NCBI GenBank assembly: GCA_937898525.1
Contig: CALCBC010000115.1
Location: forward strand, 1 to 40,466
Direction: 5' to 3'
DNA from: an uncultured Sphingomonadales bacterium
GTDB lineage: Bacteria; Pseudomonadota; Alphaproteobacteria; Sphingomonadales; Sphingomonadaceae
Length of the DNA: 40,466 nt
The notes under the pieces are model-generated. The model was not told the DNA's origin, did no database searches, and was given only the letters and a program-made list of their open reading frames with translations. A program made the translations under genes and the position numbers. Shown here piece by piece: positions 23,432-31,948 of the stretch (position 1 is its first letter; each line of letters starts with the position of its first letter).

Positions 23432-23596
23432 CTATTCAGTCGGCACGATTTCGTCGGGGTCGGCGGGCGGGCCGGGTACGGCGTAGCCCTCGTTGAACCA
23501 GCGAGCGAGGTCGCGGTCGCGGCAGCGGGCGGAGCAGAACGGGGCGAACTCTTCGCTGCGGGGCTTCTTGCAGATCGGGCAGGGGCGGATGGTCAT
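23432..23596 (-). CDS. yacG: YacG zinc-binding DNA gyrase inhibitor family protein
   Basis: A 54-residue protein with four zinc-ligand cysteines in the family spacing (CPIC, then FCSARC). RDRDLARWFNEGYAVPGPP follows, a typical YacG ending. In E. coli YacG binds GyrB and blocks gyrase; here that role is inherited from the family. The ATG at 23596 overlaps the stop of the RNase G-like gene (ATGA), so the two are translationally coupled. It is the last protein gene of the infA-maf-RNase-yacG unit and its stop abuts the doublet repeat. Confidence 0.9.
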   Translation of the reverse strand: MTIRPCPICKKPRSEEFAPFCSARCRDRDLARWFNEGYAVPGPPADPDEIVPTE

Positions 23597-24567
23597 GCCG
23601 GCACGAGTTGGGCCTGCGGGGCCTCGATGGCAAGGCCGGGTCGGCTTTCCCACCGCACCTGTCGGCCTGTGCGGTGGGCGAGTTCGTCGAGCCAGTCGCG
23701 GTCAAGCCGGGCTTCGAGCGCCGGATGGCCGGCCATCAGGACGGCGCCGGCCCCCTGTAGCCTCTCCGCCTGGCGCAGCAATGCGCGCGCCGCGAGGCCC
23801 GCGCGGTCGAAGGCGGCGCGGTCGAGCAGCGAGGGCCGTTCGAGCCGAGCGACCAGCTGGACGAAGCCGAACCCGTTCATCGCCGTACGCTCGTGCGGCC
23901 AGCCGGCGAGTGCACCGGCCAGCGCTTCGTCGACCGCGCGGCGGCCAGCCTTGTCGGCGATCGTCGGAAAGTCGATGCCGATCGAGCCACCAGCGTCGAA
24001 ACGGAGCAGGGCCTCGGCCAGCGGTGTGACCGCCGCGAGCGCCAGTGTGCGCGGAGGCAGCGTCCCGTCGACGTCGACCAGCAGCATTGCCGGAGTCGGG
24101 CTGAACTGAAGCGATCCGCCGGCGAAGGAAACCTCGTCGGCGAAGGCTTCGGCGACAAGCTCGGTCCAGTCGCCGCGCGGGAACTCGCGAACCACGCGCA
24201 CGGTGTGGCCTTCGGCTCGGAGCCGTTCGGCAAGCGTCGGTGCGGCGCGCGTCGGAGCATCGCTGGGTCGGGCACGCGCCAGCTTCCGCCGGGCGCGTTC
24301 GCCAATTGCCGGGCGGGTGACCTCGAGACGGATAGTCGCGCCTTCTGCAGCCGCGGGAGGCAGCCGGTCGACCAGTGCTTCCTCGCCGTTTGCGAATCGT
24401 GCGGTGCCCCGCGGGCTGCCGGCGGCGCGGGAGACGAGTCGCGCGTCCGCGACAAGGCCGGCCGCGAGCTCGCCCGGCCATTCGACCCGTGCGGCGGCGA
24501 TGCGCTCACCGTCGAGCCGGATCGCCCGGTGCTCGCCGATGCCCTCCTCGACCCACCACTCAGCCAA
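23593..24567 (-). CDS. Ribonuclease E/G-like protein, short form
   Basis: A 324-residue relative of RNase G, much shorter than RNase E or full RNase G (about 490 residues). The N-terminal S1-like part is reduced. The catalytic-domain region keeps two acidic strands (LVDVDGTL near 163-170 and IGIDFPTI near 196-203), where the family has metal-binding aspartates. The zinc-link CPxC of RNase E is missing. It may be a specialised or weak nuclease. The best start is TTG at 24567, overlapping the maf stop by eight bases. An open frame further upstream overlaps maf out of frame. The coupling on both sides (maf before, yacG after) is the conserved alphaproteobacterial operon order. Activity is uncertain. 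Confidence 0.75.
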   Translation of the reverse strand: MAEWWVEEGIGEHRAIRLDGERIAAARVEWPGELAAGLVADARLVSRAAGSPRGTARFANGEEALVDRLPPAAAEGATIRLEVTRPAIGERARRKLARARPSDAPTRAAPTLAERLRAEGHTVRVVREFPRGDWTELVAEAFADEVSFAGGSLQFSPTPAMLLVDVDGTLPPRTLALAAVTPLAEALLRFDAGGSIGIDFPTIADKAGRRAVDEALAGALAGWPHERTAMNGFGFVQLVARLERPSLLDRAAFDRAGLAARALLRQAERLQGAGAVLMAGHPALEARLDRDWLDELAHRTGRQVRWESRPGLAIEAPQAQLVPA

Positions 24568-25135
24568 CGGGGAATCCCGCGCTCTTGAGCAGCGCGCGCG
24601 TTTCGAACAGCGGCAAGCCGACGACGCCCGAGTGGCTGCCCGAAATCCATGCAATCAGCCCCTCGGCGCTGCCCTGGATCGCGTATCCGCCGGCCTTGCC
24701 GTGCCATTCGCCACCGGCGAGGTAGGCGCGAACTTCCTCCTCGGAGAGGCGCTTGAAGCGGACCACGGTCTCGCTCAGGCGTTCGCGCAGCTTGCCGTCG
24801 GGTGCGAGCAGGGCGACGGCGGAAAGCACGCGATGGCGGCGGCCCGAGATCAGCTCGAGACACCGGCGCGCGGTCGTCTCGTCCTCGGCCTTGGGCAGGA
24901 TCCGGCGGCCGACCGCAACCACGGTATCGCCGGCGAGGACGTACGCCGCGGGATCGGCAGCGGCGAGGGCCTTCTCGCGCGCCATGCGTGCGGCATAGAG
25001 GCGGGGAATCTCGCCCTCGAGCGGCGTTTCGTCGATATCGGCGTGGACAACGCGCGCTGGCTCGATCCCGAGACGGGCGAGAAGCTCGCGCCGCCGCGGG
25101 CTGGCAGATGCGAGGATCAAGGAGGGCGCGGTCAC
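24560..25135 (-). CDS. maf: Maf family nucleoside triphosphate pyrophosphatase
   Basis: A 191-residue enzyme that hydrolyses nucleoside triphosphates, chiefly dTTP and UTP in its subfamily, to monophosphate and pyrophosphate. It helps keep modified nucleotides out of DNA and RNA. ILASASPRRRELL at the N-terminus is the phosphate-binding motif. LAGDTVVAVG carries the metal-binding aspartate, and GEWHGKAGGYAIQGSAEGLI fits the YhdE (dTTP/UTP) branch rather than the m7GTP branch. The start is GTG at 25135, 11 bases after the infA stop, and the 3' end overlaps the RNase G-like gene. Confidence 0.93.
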   Translation of the reverse strand: MTAPSLILASASPRRRELLARLGIEPARVVHADIDETPLEGEIPRLYAARMAREKALAAADPAAYVLAGDTVVAVGRRILPKAEDETTARRCLELISGRRHRVLSAVALLAPDGKLRERLSETVVRFKRLSEEEVRAYLAGGEWHGKAGGYAIQGSAEGLIAWISGSHSGVVGLPLFETRALLKSAGFPVG

Positions 25136-25146
25136 GCCCCGGACGC

Positions 25147-25392
25147 TTATTGCGGCCCCGGGCCGCCCCGGCCGGGCATGAAGCGGTAGGTGATGCGCGC
25201 CTTGGTCAGGTCGTAGGGCGTGAGCTCGCACAGCACCTCGTCGCCAACGAGGACGCGGATGCGATTCTTGCGCATCCGCCCGGCGGTGTGACCCAGAACT
25301 TCATGGCCATTCTCGAGCTCGACCCGGAACATCGCGTTGGGCAGCAGTTCCACCACCTTGCCGCGCATTTCGAGGAGTTCTTCTTTGGCCAT
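25147..25392 (-). CDS. infA: Translation initiation factor IF-1
   Basis: An 81-residue S1/OB-fold protein that binds the ribosomal A site during initiation. The sequence MAKEELLEMRGKVVELLPNA, then GHEVLGHTAGRMRKNRIRVLVGDEV and LTPYDLTKARITYR, is near the universal IF-1 consensus. A glycine/proline-rich tail (PGRGGPGPQ) extends the usual 72 residues, as in other alphaproteobacteria. It is the first gene of the infA-maf-RNase-yacG unit and is divergent from the third receptor across about 210 bases. Confidence 0.98.
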   Translation of the reverse strand: MAKEELLEMRGKVVELLPNAMFRVELENGHEVLGHTAGRMRKNRIRVLVGDEVLCELTPYDLTKARITYRFMPGRGGPGPQ

Positions 25393-25604
25393 GCAGTCTT
25401 GTGTTCCCGTGTGAAATTTTTCAGGCGGCGCGCCATAGCGGCGCGAGAGGCAAAAGGGAAGCGCTCGCGCGCACGTCGCAAACCGAGCGTCGCCCGTTAC
25501 AACTGCGACACTTTATTACGGGTCGCGGCTTGTCTGTTCATCTGGCGGTAGTCAATGGCCCGCCATCGGGGACGGGTCGAGATCATTGTCCGAGGAAGTC
25601 CGAA

Positions 25605-28600
25605 TTGCGCAAGGTTCCTGCCACCAGCCTTTTGGCGATCGCGGTCGTGCTGCAAGCCGTCCCGCTGCCCGGAGCCGCGCAGGAGGCTCCGCAAGGCGAT
25701 CCCGTCGCTGCGCCCGCGCCGGATGACGAGGAGGAGTCGCTCGACGCCGACACGATCATCGTCACGGCCGACTCGCTGCGCGGCACCGTGGATACGCCCG
25801 CGCCGCCGGTGCTGGAACTCGACGAGGCCGATATCGCCGCCTACGGCGCCGGCTCGATCGCCGACCTGATCCAGGCGCTCGCCCCGGCAACCGGCGGCGG
25901 CAGCGGCCGAGGTGGCGGCTTCCCGGTGATTCTCGTCAACGGCGTGCGCATCTCGAGCTTCCGCGAGCTCCGGTCGTATCCGCCCGAGGCGATCGAGAAG
26001 ACCGAGGTGCTCGCAGCCGAAGCCGCGCAGCAGTTCGGTTACGGCCCCGACGAGCGGGTCATCAACATCATCCTCAAGCGCAGCTACTCGAGTCGCGAGA
26101 TCGAGGCAGAGTACGGCCAGCCCTGGGAGGGCGGCTACTCGACGCAGCAGGCCGAAGCGACCTATCTGCAGATCGCCGGCCCGGGGCGCTACAACTTCAA
26201 CATCCAGTGGGAGAACCAGAGCCCGCTGACCGAGGCCGAGCGCGGGGTCATCCAGTCGACAGGCGTGCCGACCTTCGCGACCGATCCCGACCAGGCGGCC
26301 TATCGCAGCCTGATCGCAGACACCGCAGGGATCGAGGCCACGGGCAACTTCACCACCAGCCTCGGCGGCCGCACCTCGCTGAGTCTCAACGCAAACTTCC
26401 AGCGCAACGATTCTCTGCGGCTCCAGGGCCTGGATACGGTGCTGCTGACCGCGCCCGACGGGTCGAGCGCGCTGCGCACGTTCGGCGAGGACGATCCGCT
26501 GACGGTCGACACCCGCAACACGACCTACGCCTTCGGCACCACCTTCAACACGCGCATCAGCGACTGGCAGATCACCGCGACGGCCGACGCCAACCACGTC
26601 GTGTCGCGCAGTCTGATCGAGCGGCGCGCGGATACCAGCGCGCTGCAGGCGGCCGCGGCCGCCGGCACGCTGGCGATCGACGCCGAGCTCCCGCCGGTGC
26701 CGGACGCGGGTTTCGACCGGGCGGACAGCAAGACCGACACACTGAACTCTCTGGTAACGGCGATCGGGCGGCCCGTTCTGCTGCCCGGAGGTGAGCTGAC
26801 CGTCACCCTCGACACGGGTTTCAACTACACGCGCATCGAGAGCGAGGATACGCGCAATCCCGGCGTGACGACTTCGCTCAAGCGCGGCGACCTTTCGGCC
26901 GGCATCAACCTTGGTATCCCGATCACCAGCCGGCGCGAGGATTTCGGCGCTGCGCTCGGCGACATCACCCTGAACTTCCAGGGCGGCGTCAACCATCTTT
27001 CGGACTTCGGCACGCTGACCGACCTGACCGCCGGTTTCAACTGGGGCATCACCGAACGGCTCAACTTCAACGTCAGCTACGTCACGCGCGAGGCGGCGCC
27101 GTCGCTGTCGCAGCTCGGCGATCCCGAGATCGCAACGTTCAACGTGCCGGTCTACGACCTGTCGCGGGGTGAAACGGTGCTTGCGACCGTGATCAGCGGC
27201 GGGAATCCCGACCTGCCAGCGCAGAGCCAGCGCGACTGGCGCTTCAGCCTCAACTGGCAGCTGCCGGAGTTCACTTCGGCGATCCAGCAGGGGCGGCTCA
27301 ATATCGAGCTGTTCAAGAACCATTCCGAAGACATCGCCTCGGGATTCCCGCTGCTGACGCCGACAATAGAGGCCGCGTTCCCCGAGCGGGTTGTGCGCGA
27401 TGCGACGGGCCGGCTGGTTTCCGTCGACCAGCGGCCCGTGTCGTTCGCGGAACAGGATTCGACGCGGCTGCAGGTCGGGCTGTTCTTCACCGGCCCGTTC
27501 GGCAAGGCGCGCCCGCAGGCGGCGCAGCAGAACGCCAACCCGCTGCAGCAAGTGTTCCGCGCCGGCCAGGGGGGGCAGGGTGGACAGGGCCAGGGTGGGC
27601 AGCCGGGGCAGGGCGGCGGCTTCAACCCGCAGGTGTTCCAGCAGCTCCGCACGCGTTTCTGCACGCCCGAGGCTGCCAATGCCGTGCCGACCCCGGCCGA
27701 CCTCGAAGGCCTGCCGCAGCCGATGCTCGACCGGATCAAGAACCCCGACGGTTCGGTCAATCCTGAGCGCTGGGCCGAAGTGCGCACGCAGATGTGCAAC
27801 AACACATTCGGCGATCCGCAGCGCTTCGCGCAGTTGCGGCAACAGTTCTGCGGTCAGCCAGGCCAGGAGCCGCCCCCGATCACCGAAGAGCAGCTCGCGG
27901 CCCTGCCGCCGCAGATGCTCGAGCGGCTCAAGGGCCCCGACGGTGAGGTCGATCCCGAGCGGGTCAACCAGATGCGCACGCAATTCTGCAGCGCGCCAGT
28001 GCCCGGCCAGGGCGAAGGCCCCCAGGGCCAGGGCGCCGGGCGGGGCGGACCGGCCGTGGTCTTCGCTCCCGGCGGACCGCCTCCGGGCGGCCCCGGTGGC
28101 GGTCCGCGCGGCCCCGGCGGCGGCCCCCGCGGCCCGGGTGGCGGCGGCTTCGTGGGACCCGGCGGTGGCGGGAGCCCAGACGGCCGCGGCCGGTGGTTCT
28201 TCAACCTCAACTACAGCTACCAGTTCGAGAACGAGGTGCTGGTTGCCCCCGGCGGACCGCTGCTCGACCTGCTCGACGGCGGCGCTACCGGCGGAGCGCA
28301 GCCGCGGCACACGGTCCAGGGCAATCTCGGCCTGTTCTACGCCGGCTTCGGCGCGCAGGTGAACGGTCGCTATCAGGGCTCCTCGAGAATCGACGGCAGC
28401 GGGTTGCCGGGCAGCACCGACCTGTTCTTCAGCGACCTGGCGACCTTCAATCTGCGCGTGTTCGCCGACCTCAACCAGCGGACCCAGCTGATCGAGGACG
28501 TGCCGCTGCTGAAGAACACTCGCGTGACGCTTGCGGTCAACAACGTGTTCGACGCGCGGCAGGTGGTCACCGACAATACCGGGGCTGTGCCGCTGCGCTA

Positions 28601-28664
28601 TCAGCCCTACCTGGTCGACCCGACGGGGCGCTTCTTCGAGATCGAGCTGCGCAAGCTGTTCTGA
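25605..28664 (+). CDS. TonB-dependent receptor with a glycine-rich, cysteine-module insert
   Basis: A 1019-residue receptor-like protein. The start is TTG at 25605 with GAGGAAG six bases upstream, giving a Sec leader (LRKVPATSLLAIAVVL..., ending GAAQ). A TonB-box-like TIIVTADS lies near residue 47. The plug is short and unusual (ALAPATGGGSGRGGGFPVILVNGVRIS), and the barrel ends in IELRKLF. Residues about 652-862 interrupt the barrel. The insert begins with a GQGG-rich stretch, continues with two 52-53 residue modules each bounded by cysteines (686/731 and 749/795), and closes with a GGPRGPGG-rich stretch. Such an insert is probably an extracellular loop. It is convergent with the MipZ-like gene, with four bases between stops. 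The barrel family is firm; the substrate and the job of the insert are unknown. Confidence 0.87.
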   Translation: MRKVPATSLLAIAVVLQAVPLPGAAQEAPQGDPVAAPAPDDEEESLDADTIIVTADSLRGTVDTPAPPVLELDEADIAAYGAGSIADLIQALAPATGGGSGRGGGFPVILVNGVRISSFRELRSYPPEAIEKTEVLAAEAAQQFGYGPDERVINIILKRSYSSREIEAEYGQPWEGGYSTQQAEATYLQIAGPGRYNFNIQWENQSPLTEAERGVIQSTGVPTFATDPDQAAYRSLIADTAGIEATGNFTTSLGGRTSLSLNANFQRNDSLRLQGLDTVLLTAPDGSSALRTFGEDDPLTVDTRNTTYAFGTTFNTRISDWQITATADANHVVSRSLIERRADTSALQAAAAAGTLAIDAELPPVPDAGFDRADSKTDTLNSLVTAIGRPVLLPGGELTVTLDTGFNYTRIESEDTRNPGVTTSLKRGDLSAGINLGIPITSRREDFGAALGDITLNFQGGVNHLSDFGTLTDLTAGFNWGITERLNFNVSYVTREAAPSLSQLGDPEIATFNVPVYDLSRGETVLATVISGGNPDLPAQSQRDWRFSLNWQLPEFTSAIQQGRLNIELFKNHSEDIASGFPLLTPTIEAAFPERVVRDATGRLVSVDQRPVSFAEQDSTRLQVGLFFTGPFGKARPQAAQQNANPLQQVFRAGQGGQGGQGQGGQPGQGGGFNPQVFQQLRTRFCTPEAANAVPTPADLEGLPQPMLDRIKNPDGSVNPERWAEVRTQMCNNTFGDPQRFAQLRQQFCGQPGQEPPPITEEQLAALPPQMLERLKGPDGEVDPERVNQMRTQFCSAPVPGQGEGPQGQGAGRGGPAVVFAPGGPPPGGPGGGPRGPGGGPRGPGGGGFVGPGGGGSPDGRGRWFFNLNYSYQFENEVLVAPGGPLLDLLDGGATGGAQPRHTVQGNLGLFYAGFGAQVNGRYQGSSRIDGSGLPGSTDLFFSDLATFNLRVFADLNQRTQLIEDVPLLKNTRVTLAVNNVFDARQVVTDNTGAVPLRYQPYLVDPTGRFFEIELRKLF

Positions 28665-28668
28665 CCGC

Positions 28669-29670
28669 TCAGGCGGCGGCCGGGCAGGCTCTCAGGACCG
28701 AGGTCATCGCCTCGCGGTAGCTCTCGGTCGTGCGGGCGAGAACGGGGGCGGATTCCCGCTCCGGCCGTCGGGCCTGGGCGGGCTTCGGGGCCGGCTCGGG
28801 CAGCCTCAGCGCCTCGACCAGCTGCCGCAGTTCGCGCACGCTGGCTGAAGGCGACGATCCCAGGTCCGGAATGAGCCTGAGATCGAACTGCGACAGGCCG
28901 AACGGCATCAGTTCGCGGTAGCCGACACGCTCGGTCAGGCCCTCGACCGCGCGGAATCCCAGATGGCGCGCCATCGTCGCGAGGTTCTGGTTGATCGAGG
29001 CCTGCAGCCGGTGCTCGCAGCGCCGGACGCGGTTCTTCGCTACGACCCAGTCGAACCCGGCCTGACCGAGCGCGAGGCGCTCGGCGCGCAGGCCGGTCAC
29101 GATCTCGGCGAACGGTCCCGCGCCGCAGAAGCGCCGAGTGACCGCGTTTACCCGGCCCAGCGCGTCGAGGTCGGTCGGCGAGCAGTTGACCGGAGTGACG
29201 ACGGTGTCGGCAAGGGCGATCGCGCGGCGAGCGATCGGGGAATCGTGGCCCGCGAGGTCGATCACGACGTAGGCGCAGCTCGTTCCGAGCCGTTCGATCT
29301 CCTGCGTGAGCAGGGCGCCGCTCTGGTGGTCGAGCACGACGCGGCGCGGCTGCGGCAGGGCGATCCTGAGTGCACGGGCGGTGCCCTCGCGCGCTTCGAG
29401 CAGGCGGTTCAGGGTCTGCTGGCGGCGGTCACAGTCGATCACCAGCACGTCCGCATCGCGATGCGCGAGCGCGAGCGCGCAGTTGAAGGCAAGCGTCGAC
29501 TTGCCGACGCCGCCCTTCTCGTTGGCAAAAGCGATGACGTGGCCCTGCGGGCGTCGCCGCGAACAGATGTCCTTCAGTACGACCGAAGGGTGCTCGTTCT
29601 TTTGTGGAGCCTCGCAAATTCGAAGCTCGTCATCCATGGCGATCCCGATCGCCGAATCGTCCAGCGTCAT
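28669..29670 (-). CDS. MipZ-like ParA-family ATPase
   Basis: A 333-residue deviant-Walker ATPase. Its P-loop NEKGGVGKST (50-59), DCDRRQQT (cf. DLDLRQRT), IDLAGHDS and the later block VAKNRVRRCEHR...LGFRAVEGLTERVGYRELMPFGL follow the MipZ pattern. That differs from ParA or Soj. MipZ positions the division plane in alphaproteobacteria by forming a gradient from ParB at the poles and inhibiting FtsZ. This copy is longer than Caulobacter MipZ, with about 43 extra residues before the P-loop core and a Pro/Ala/Arg-rich C-terminal tail. It may be a paralogue with a changed partner. The ATG at 29670 is used; the ATG at codon 12 is an alternative. No parB or ftsZ is nearby. Confidence 0.82.
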   Translation of the reverse strand: MTLDDSAIGIAMDDELRICEAPQKNEHPSVVLKDICSRRRPQGHVIAFANEKGGVGKSTLAFNCALALAHRDADVLVIDCDRRQQTLNRLLEAREGTARALRIALPQPRRVVLDHQSGALLTQEIERLGTSCAYVVIDLAGHDSPIARRAIALADTVVTPVNCSPTDLDALGRVNAVTRRFCGAGPFAEIVTGLRAERLALGQAGFDWVVAKNRVRRCEHRLQASINQNLATMARHLGFRAVEGLTERVGYRELMPFGLSQFDLRLIPDLGSSPSASVRELRQLVEALRLPEPAPKPAQARRPERESAPVLARTTESYREAMTSVLRACPAAA

Positions 29671-29715
29671 CTGTCGCTCTCCCGAGGTAACGAATCGGCC
29701 TGTTCTGGTGCCCCC

Positions 29716-29724
29716 TGTGGAAAA
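29716..29724 (-). promoter_or_regulatory. DnaA-box-like 9-mer upstream of the MipZ-like gene
   Basis: Read on the minus strand the sequence is TTTTCCACA, which fits the DnaA-box consensus TTWTNCACA. It lies 46 bases upstream of the MipZ-like start. A 9-mer of this degeneracy can occur by chance, but it is AT-rich against the local composition and a second one lies nearby. Confidence 0.35.
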
Positions 29725-29751
29725 CTTAGCGGATTGTCGCCAATCCTCAAG

Positions 29752-29763
29752 GAAGACGTCTTC
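29752..29763. promoter_or_regulatory. Perfect 12-bp palindrome between mipZ-like gene and uvrC
   Basis: GAAGACGTCTTC is its own reverse complement. It is centred in the divergent region about 85 bases upstream of the MipZ-like start and about 190 upstream of uvrC. This is a plausible dimeric regulator site; no known regulator is assigned. Confidence 0.35.
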
Positions 29764-29862
29764 TCCGTGTTGGCGGCGTGACGCCTGAACCGTTAGTCAT
29801 TTCCACGACTTGCGGCATCAACTGAGAAATCTTCGGAAATGCTGACGGTTGGCCCGGCGGGC

Positions 29863-29871
29863 TGTGCATAA
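29863..29871 (-). promoter_or_regulatory. Second DnaA-box-like 9-mer
   Basis: On the minus strand this reads TTATGCACA, a full match to the DnaA-box consensus TTWTNCACA. It lies about 75 bases upstream of uvrC and 190 upstream of the MipZ-like gene, in the same divergent region as the first box and in the same orientation. Confidence 0.4.
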
Positions 29872-29946
29872 CGCGGTATAGGGAGAAGGAGCCAAAACGG
29901 ATCGACGCGGGATGACGCGGGCGGGACCTTTGCCTATCTCGCCGAC

Positions 29947-31890
29947 ATGGCTCGCACTCGCGCTGGAACCCCTCCGCACCCGAAAGGCGCCGAACGCTTC
30001 CACGAGGAGCGTGCGACTTACGCGCTGCGCGGCTCGGCGCAGCCGGACATCGAGGCAGGCGTCGCGGCGATCCGGGAGGTCGTGCGCACGCTGAAGCCCA
30101 AGCCGGGCGTTTACCGCATGCTCGATGCCCGCGGCGACGTGCTCTACGTCGGCAAGGCACGCTCTCTGAAGAACCGGGTGGCCAACTACACCCAGATCGG
30201 CGGCCTGCCAGTGCGACTGCAGCGGATGGTCAGCCAGACGCGGGGAATGGAGATCGTCACGACGAACTCCGAGGCCGAGGCGCTGCTGCTCGAGGCGCAG
30301 CTGATCAAGCGCTTTCGCCCGCCCTACAACGTGCTGCTGCGCGACGACAAATCGTTCCCGTTCATCCTTTTGCGGGCGGACCACGATTTCCCGCGGATCA
30401 TGAAGCACCGCGGGGCGCGAAAGTACAAGGGCGACTACTACGGACCTTTCGCCAGCGCCGGATCGGTCAACACCACGATCAACGCGCTGCAGAAGCTGTT
30501 CCTGCTGCGCAGTTGCTCCGACAGCTTCTTCGCACGGCGCGAGCGGCCGTGCCTGTTGTACCAGATCAAGCGCTGCTCGGCGCCGTGCGTCGGCCGGATC
30601 GACGTCGCCGGCTACGCCGAGCTCGTGCGCGAGGCGAAGGATTTTCTCGGCGGCAGGTCGGTCGCGGTGCAGAAGAAGATCGAGGCGCAGATGGCTGCAG
30701 CGGCCGAGGCGCTGGATTTCGAGACCGCGGCCACGCTGCGCGACCGATTGCGCGCGGCGACCTTCATCCAGGGGACGCAGGCGATCAACGCCGAGGGGGT
30801 CGGCAATGCAGACGTTTTCGCGATGGCCTCGAAGGGCGGCCAGATGGCCATCCAGGCGTTCTTCGTCCGCGGTGGGCAGAACTGGGGCCACCGGGCGATC
30901 TTCCCGAGCCACACGCAGGGTGTCGACGAGGCCGAGGTGCTGACCCGCGTGCTTGCCCAGTTCTACGAAGAAGTGCCGCCGCCGCGGACGATTCTCGTCG
31001 ACCGCGCGCTGCCCGAACGCGAGCTGCTCGAGCAGGCGCTCGGCGAGGCGGCCGGGCACAAGGTCGAGATCAGCGTGCCCCAGCGCGGCGACCGCCGGCG
31101 GCTGATGCAGCAGGCGGCGCGCAACGCGGCCGAGGCGCTCGACCGACGACTCGCCGAGAGCGGCACCCAGGCGAAGATCATGCGCGAACTGGCCGAGTTC
31201 CTCGAGCTGCCGGACGTGCCGAAGCGCATCGAAGTCTACGACAACAGCCACATCCAGGGCGCCAAGGCGGTCGGCGCGATGATCGTCGCCGGGCCCGAGG
31301 GCTTCCTCAAGAACCAGTACCGCAAGTTCAACATCCGACATGCCCAGACGGACGACGACTTCGCGATGATGCGCGAGGTCATGGCGCGCAGGTTCCACCG
31401 CGCGCTTGAGGAAGATCCCGACCGCCAGACGGGGATATGGCCCGATCTGGTGTTGGTCGACGGCGGCAAGGGGCAGATGTCGAGCGTGCGCGACGCGCTC
31501 GAGGAACTCGGCATCGAGGACGTGCCGGTGATCGCGATCGCCAAGGGGCCGCACCACGGACGCGAAGGGCGCGAGGTGTTCCATTTCCCGGACGGTCGCG
31601 AGAAGACGCTGCCGGTCAACTCGCCGGTGCTGTTCTACCTCCAGCGGCTGCGCGACGAAGTGCATCGCTTCGCGATCGGGGCGCATCGGCAGAAACGCAG
31701 CCGCGCGATCAGCGCCTCGCCGCTCGACGAGATCCCGGGAATTGGGCCCGCACGCAAGCGCGCGCTGCTGCTGCACTTCGGTACCGCCAGCAAGGTCCGC
31801 GCCGCTGCGCTCGAGGATCTGAAGCGCGCACCGGGCGTCAGCGAGGCGGTCGCGCAGGCCGTCTACGACTTCTATCACCCGCGAGGTTGA
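29947..31890 (+). CDS. uvrC: Excinuclease ABC subunit C
   Basis: A 647-residue nucleotide-excision-repair nuclease that cuts on both sides of a lesion marked by UvrAB. Domains in order are a GIY-YIG nuclease (KPGVYRMLDARGDVLYVGKARSLKNRV, catalytic Glu in NSEAEALLLE), a cysteine cluster (CLLYQIKRCSAPC), and a UVR motif (KIEAQMAAAAEALDFETAATLRD). These are followed by an RNase H-like domain (IEVYDNSHIQG, LVLVDGGKGQ) and tandem helix-hairpin-helix at the C-terminus (IPGIGPARKRALLLHF). The N-terminus is extended by about 45 residues before the nuclease; the ATG at 29947 is the first good start. It is monocistronic. In many alphaproteobacteria pgsA and moaD follow uvrC, but here a convergent tesB does. 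Confidence 0.97.
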   Translation: MARTRAGTPPHPKGAERFHEERATYALRGSAQPDIEAGVAAIREVVRTLKPKPGVYRMLDARGDVLYVGKARSLKNRVANYTQIGGLPVRLQRMVSQTRGMEIVTTNSEAEALLLEAQLIKRFRPPYNVLLRDDKSFPFILLRADHDFPRIMKHRGARKYKGDYYGPFASAGSVNTTINALQKLFLLRSCSDSFFARRERPCLLYQIKRCSAPCVGRIDVAGYAELVREAKDFLGGRSVAVQKKIEAQMAAAAEALDFETAATLRDRLRAATFIQGTQAINAEGVGNADVFAMASKGGQMAIQAFFVRGGQNWGHRAIFPSHTQGVDEAEVLTRVLAQFYEEVPPPRTILVDRALPERELLEQALGEAAGHKVEISVPQRGDRRRLMQQAARNAAEALDRRLAESGTQAKIMRELAEFLELPDVPKRIEVYDNSHIQGAKAVGAMIVAGPEGFLKNQYRKFNIRHAQTDDDFAMMREVMARRFHRALEEDPDRQTGIWPDLVLVDGGKGQMSSVRDALEELGIEDVPVIAIAKGPHHGREGREVFHFPDGREKTLPVNSPVLFYLQRLRDEVHRFAIGAHRQKRSRAISASPLDEIPGIGPARKRALLLHFGTASKVRAAALEDLKRAPGVSEAVAQAVYDFYHPRG

Positions 31891-31948
31891 GCTGTATCGA
31901 CATCCCGATCCGTGACATCTGCCACGGGATCAGCGACCGAACGCGGAT

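Noticed and set aside
27750..27790. NPDGSVNPE and GPDGEVDPE in the receptor insert as EF-hand-like calcium loops
   Set aside because: Only the central Asp-Gly and hydrophobic position fit. The first and twelfth ligand positions are wrong, so calcium binding by an EF-hand is not supported.
29671..29946. A chromosome origin (oriC)
   Set aside because: Only two DnaA-like boxes, no AT-rich unwinding region and no origin-linked genes (dnaA, hemE, parAB) are present.
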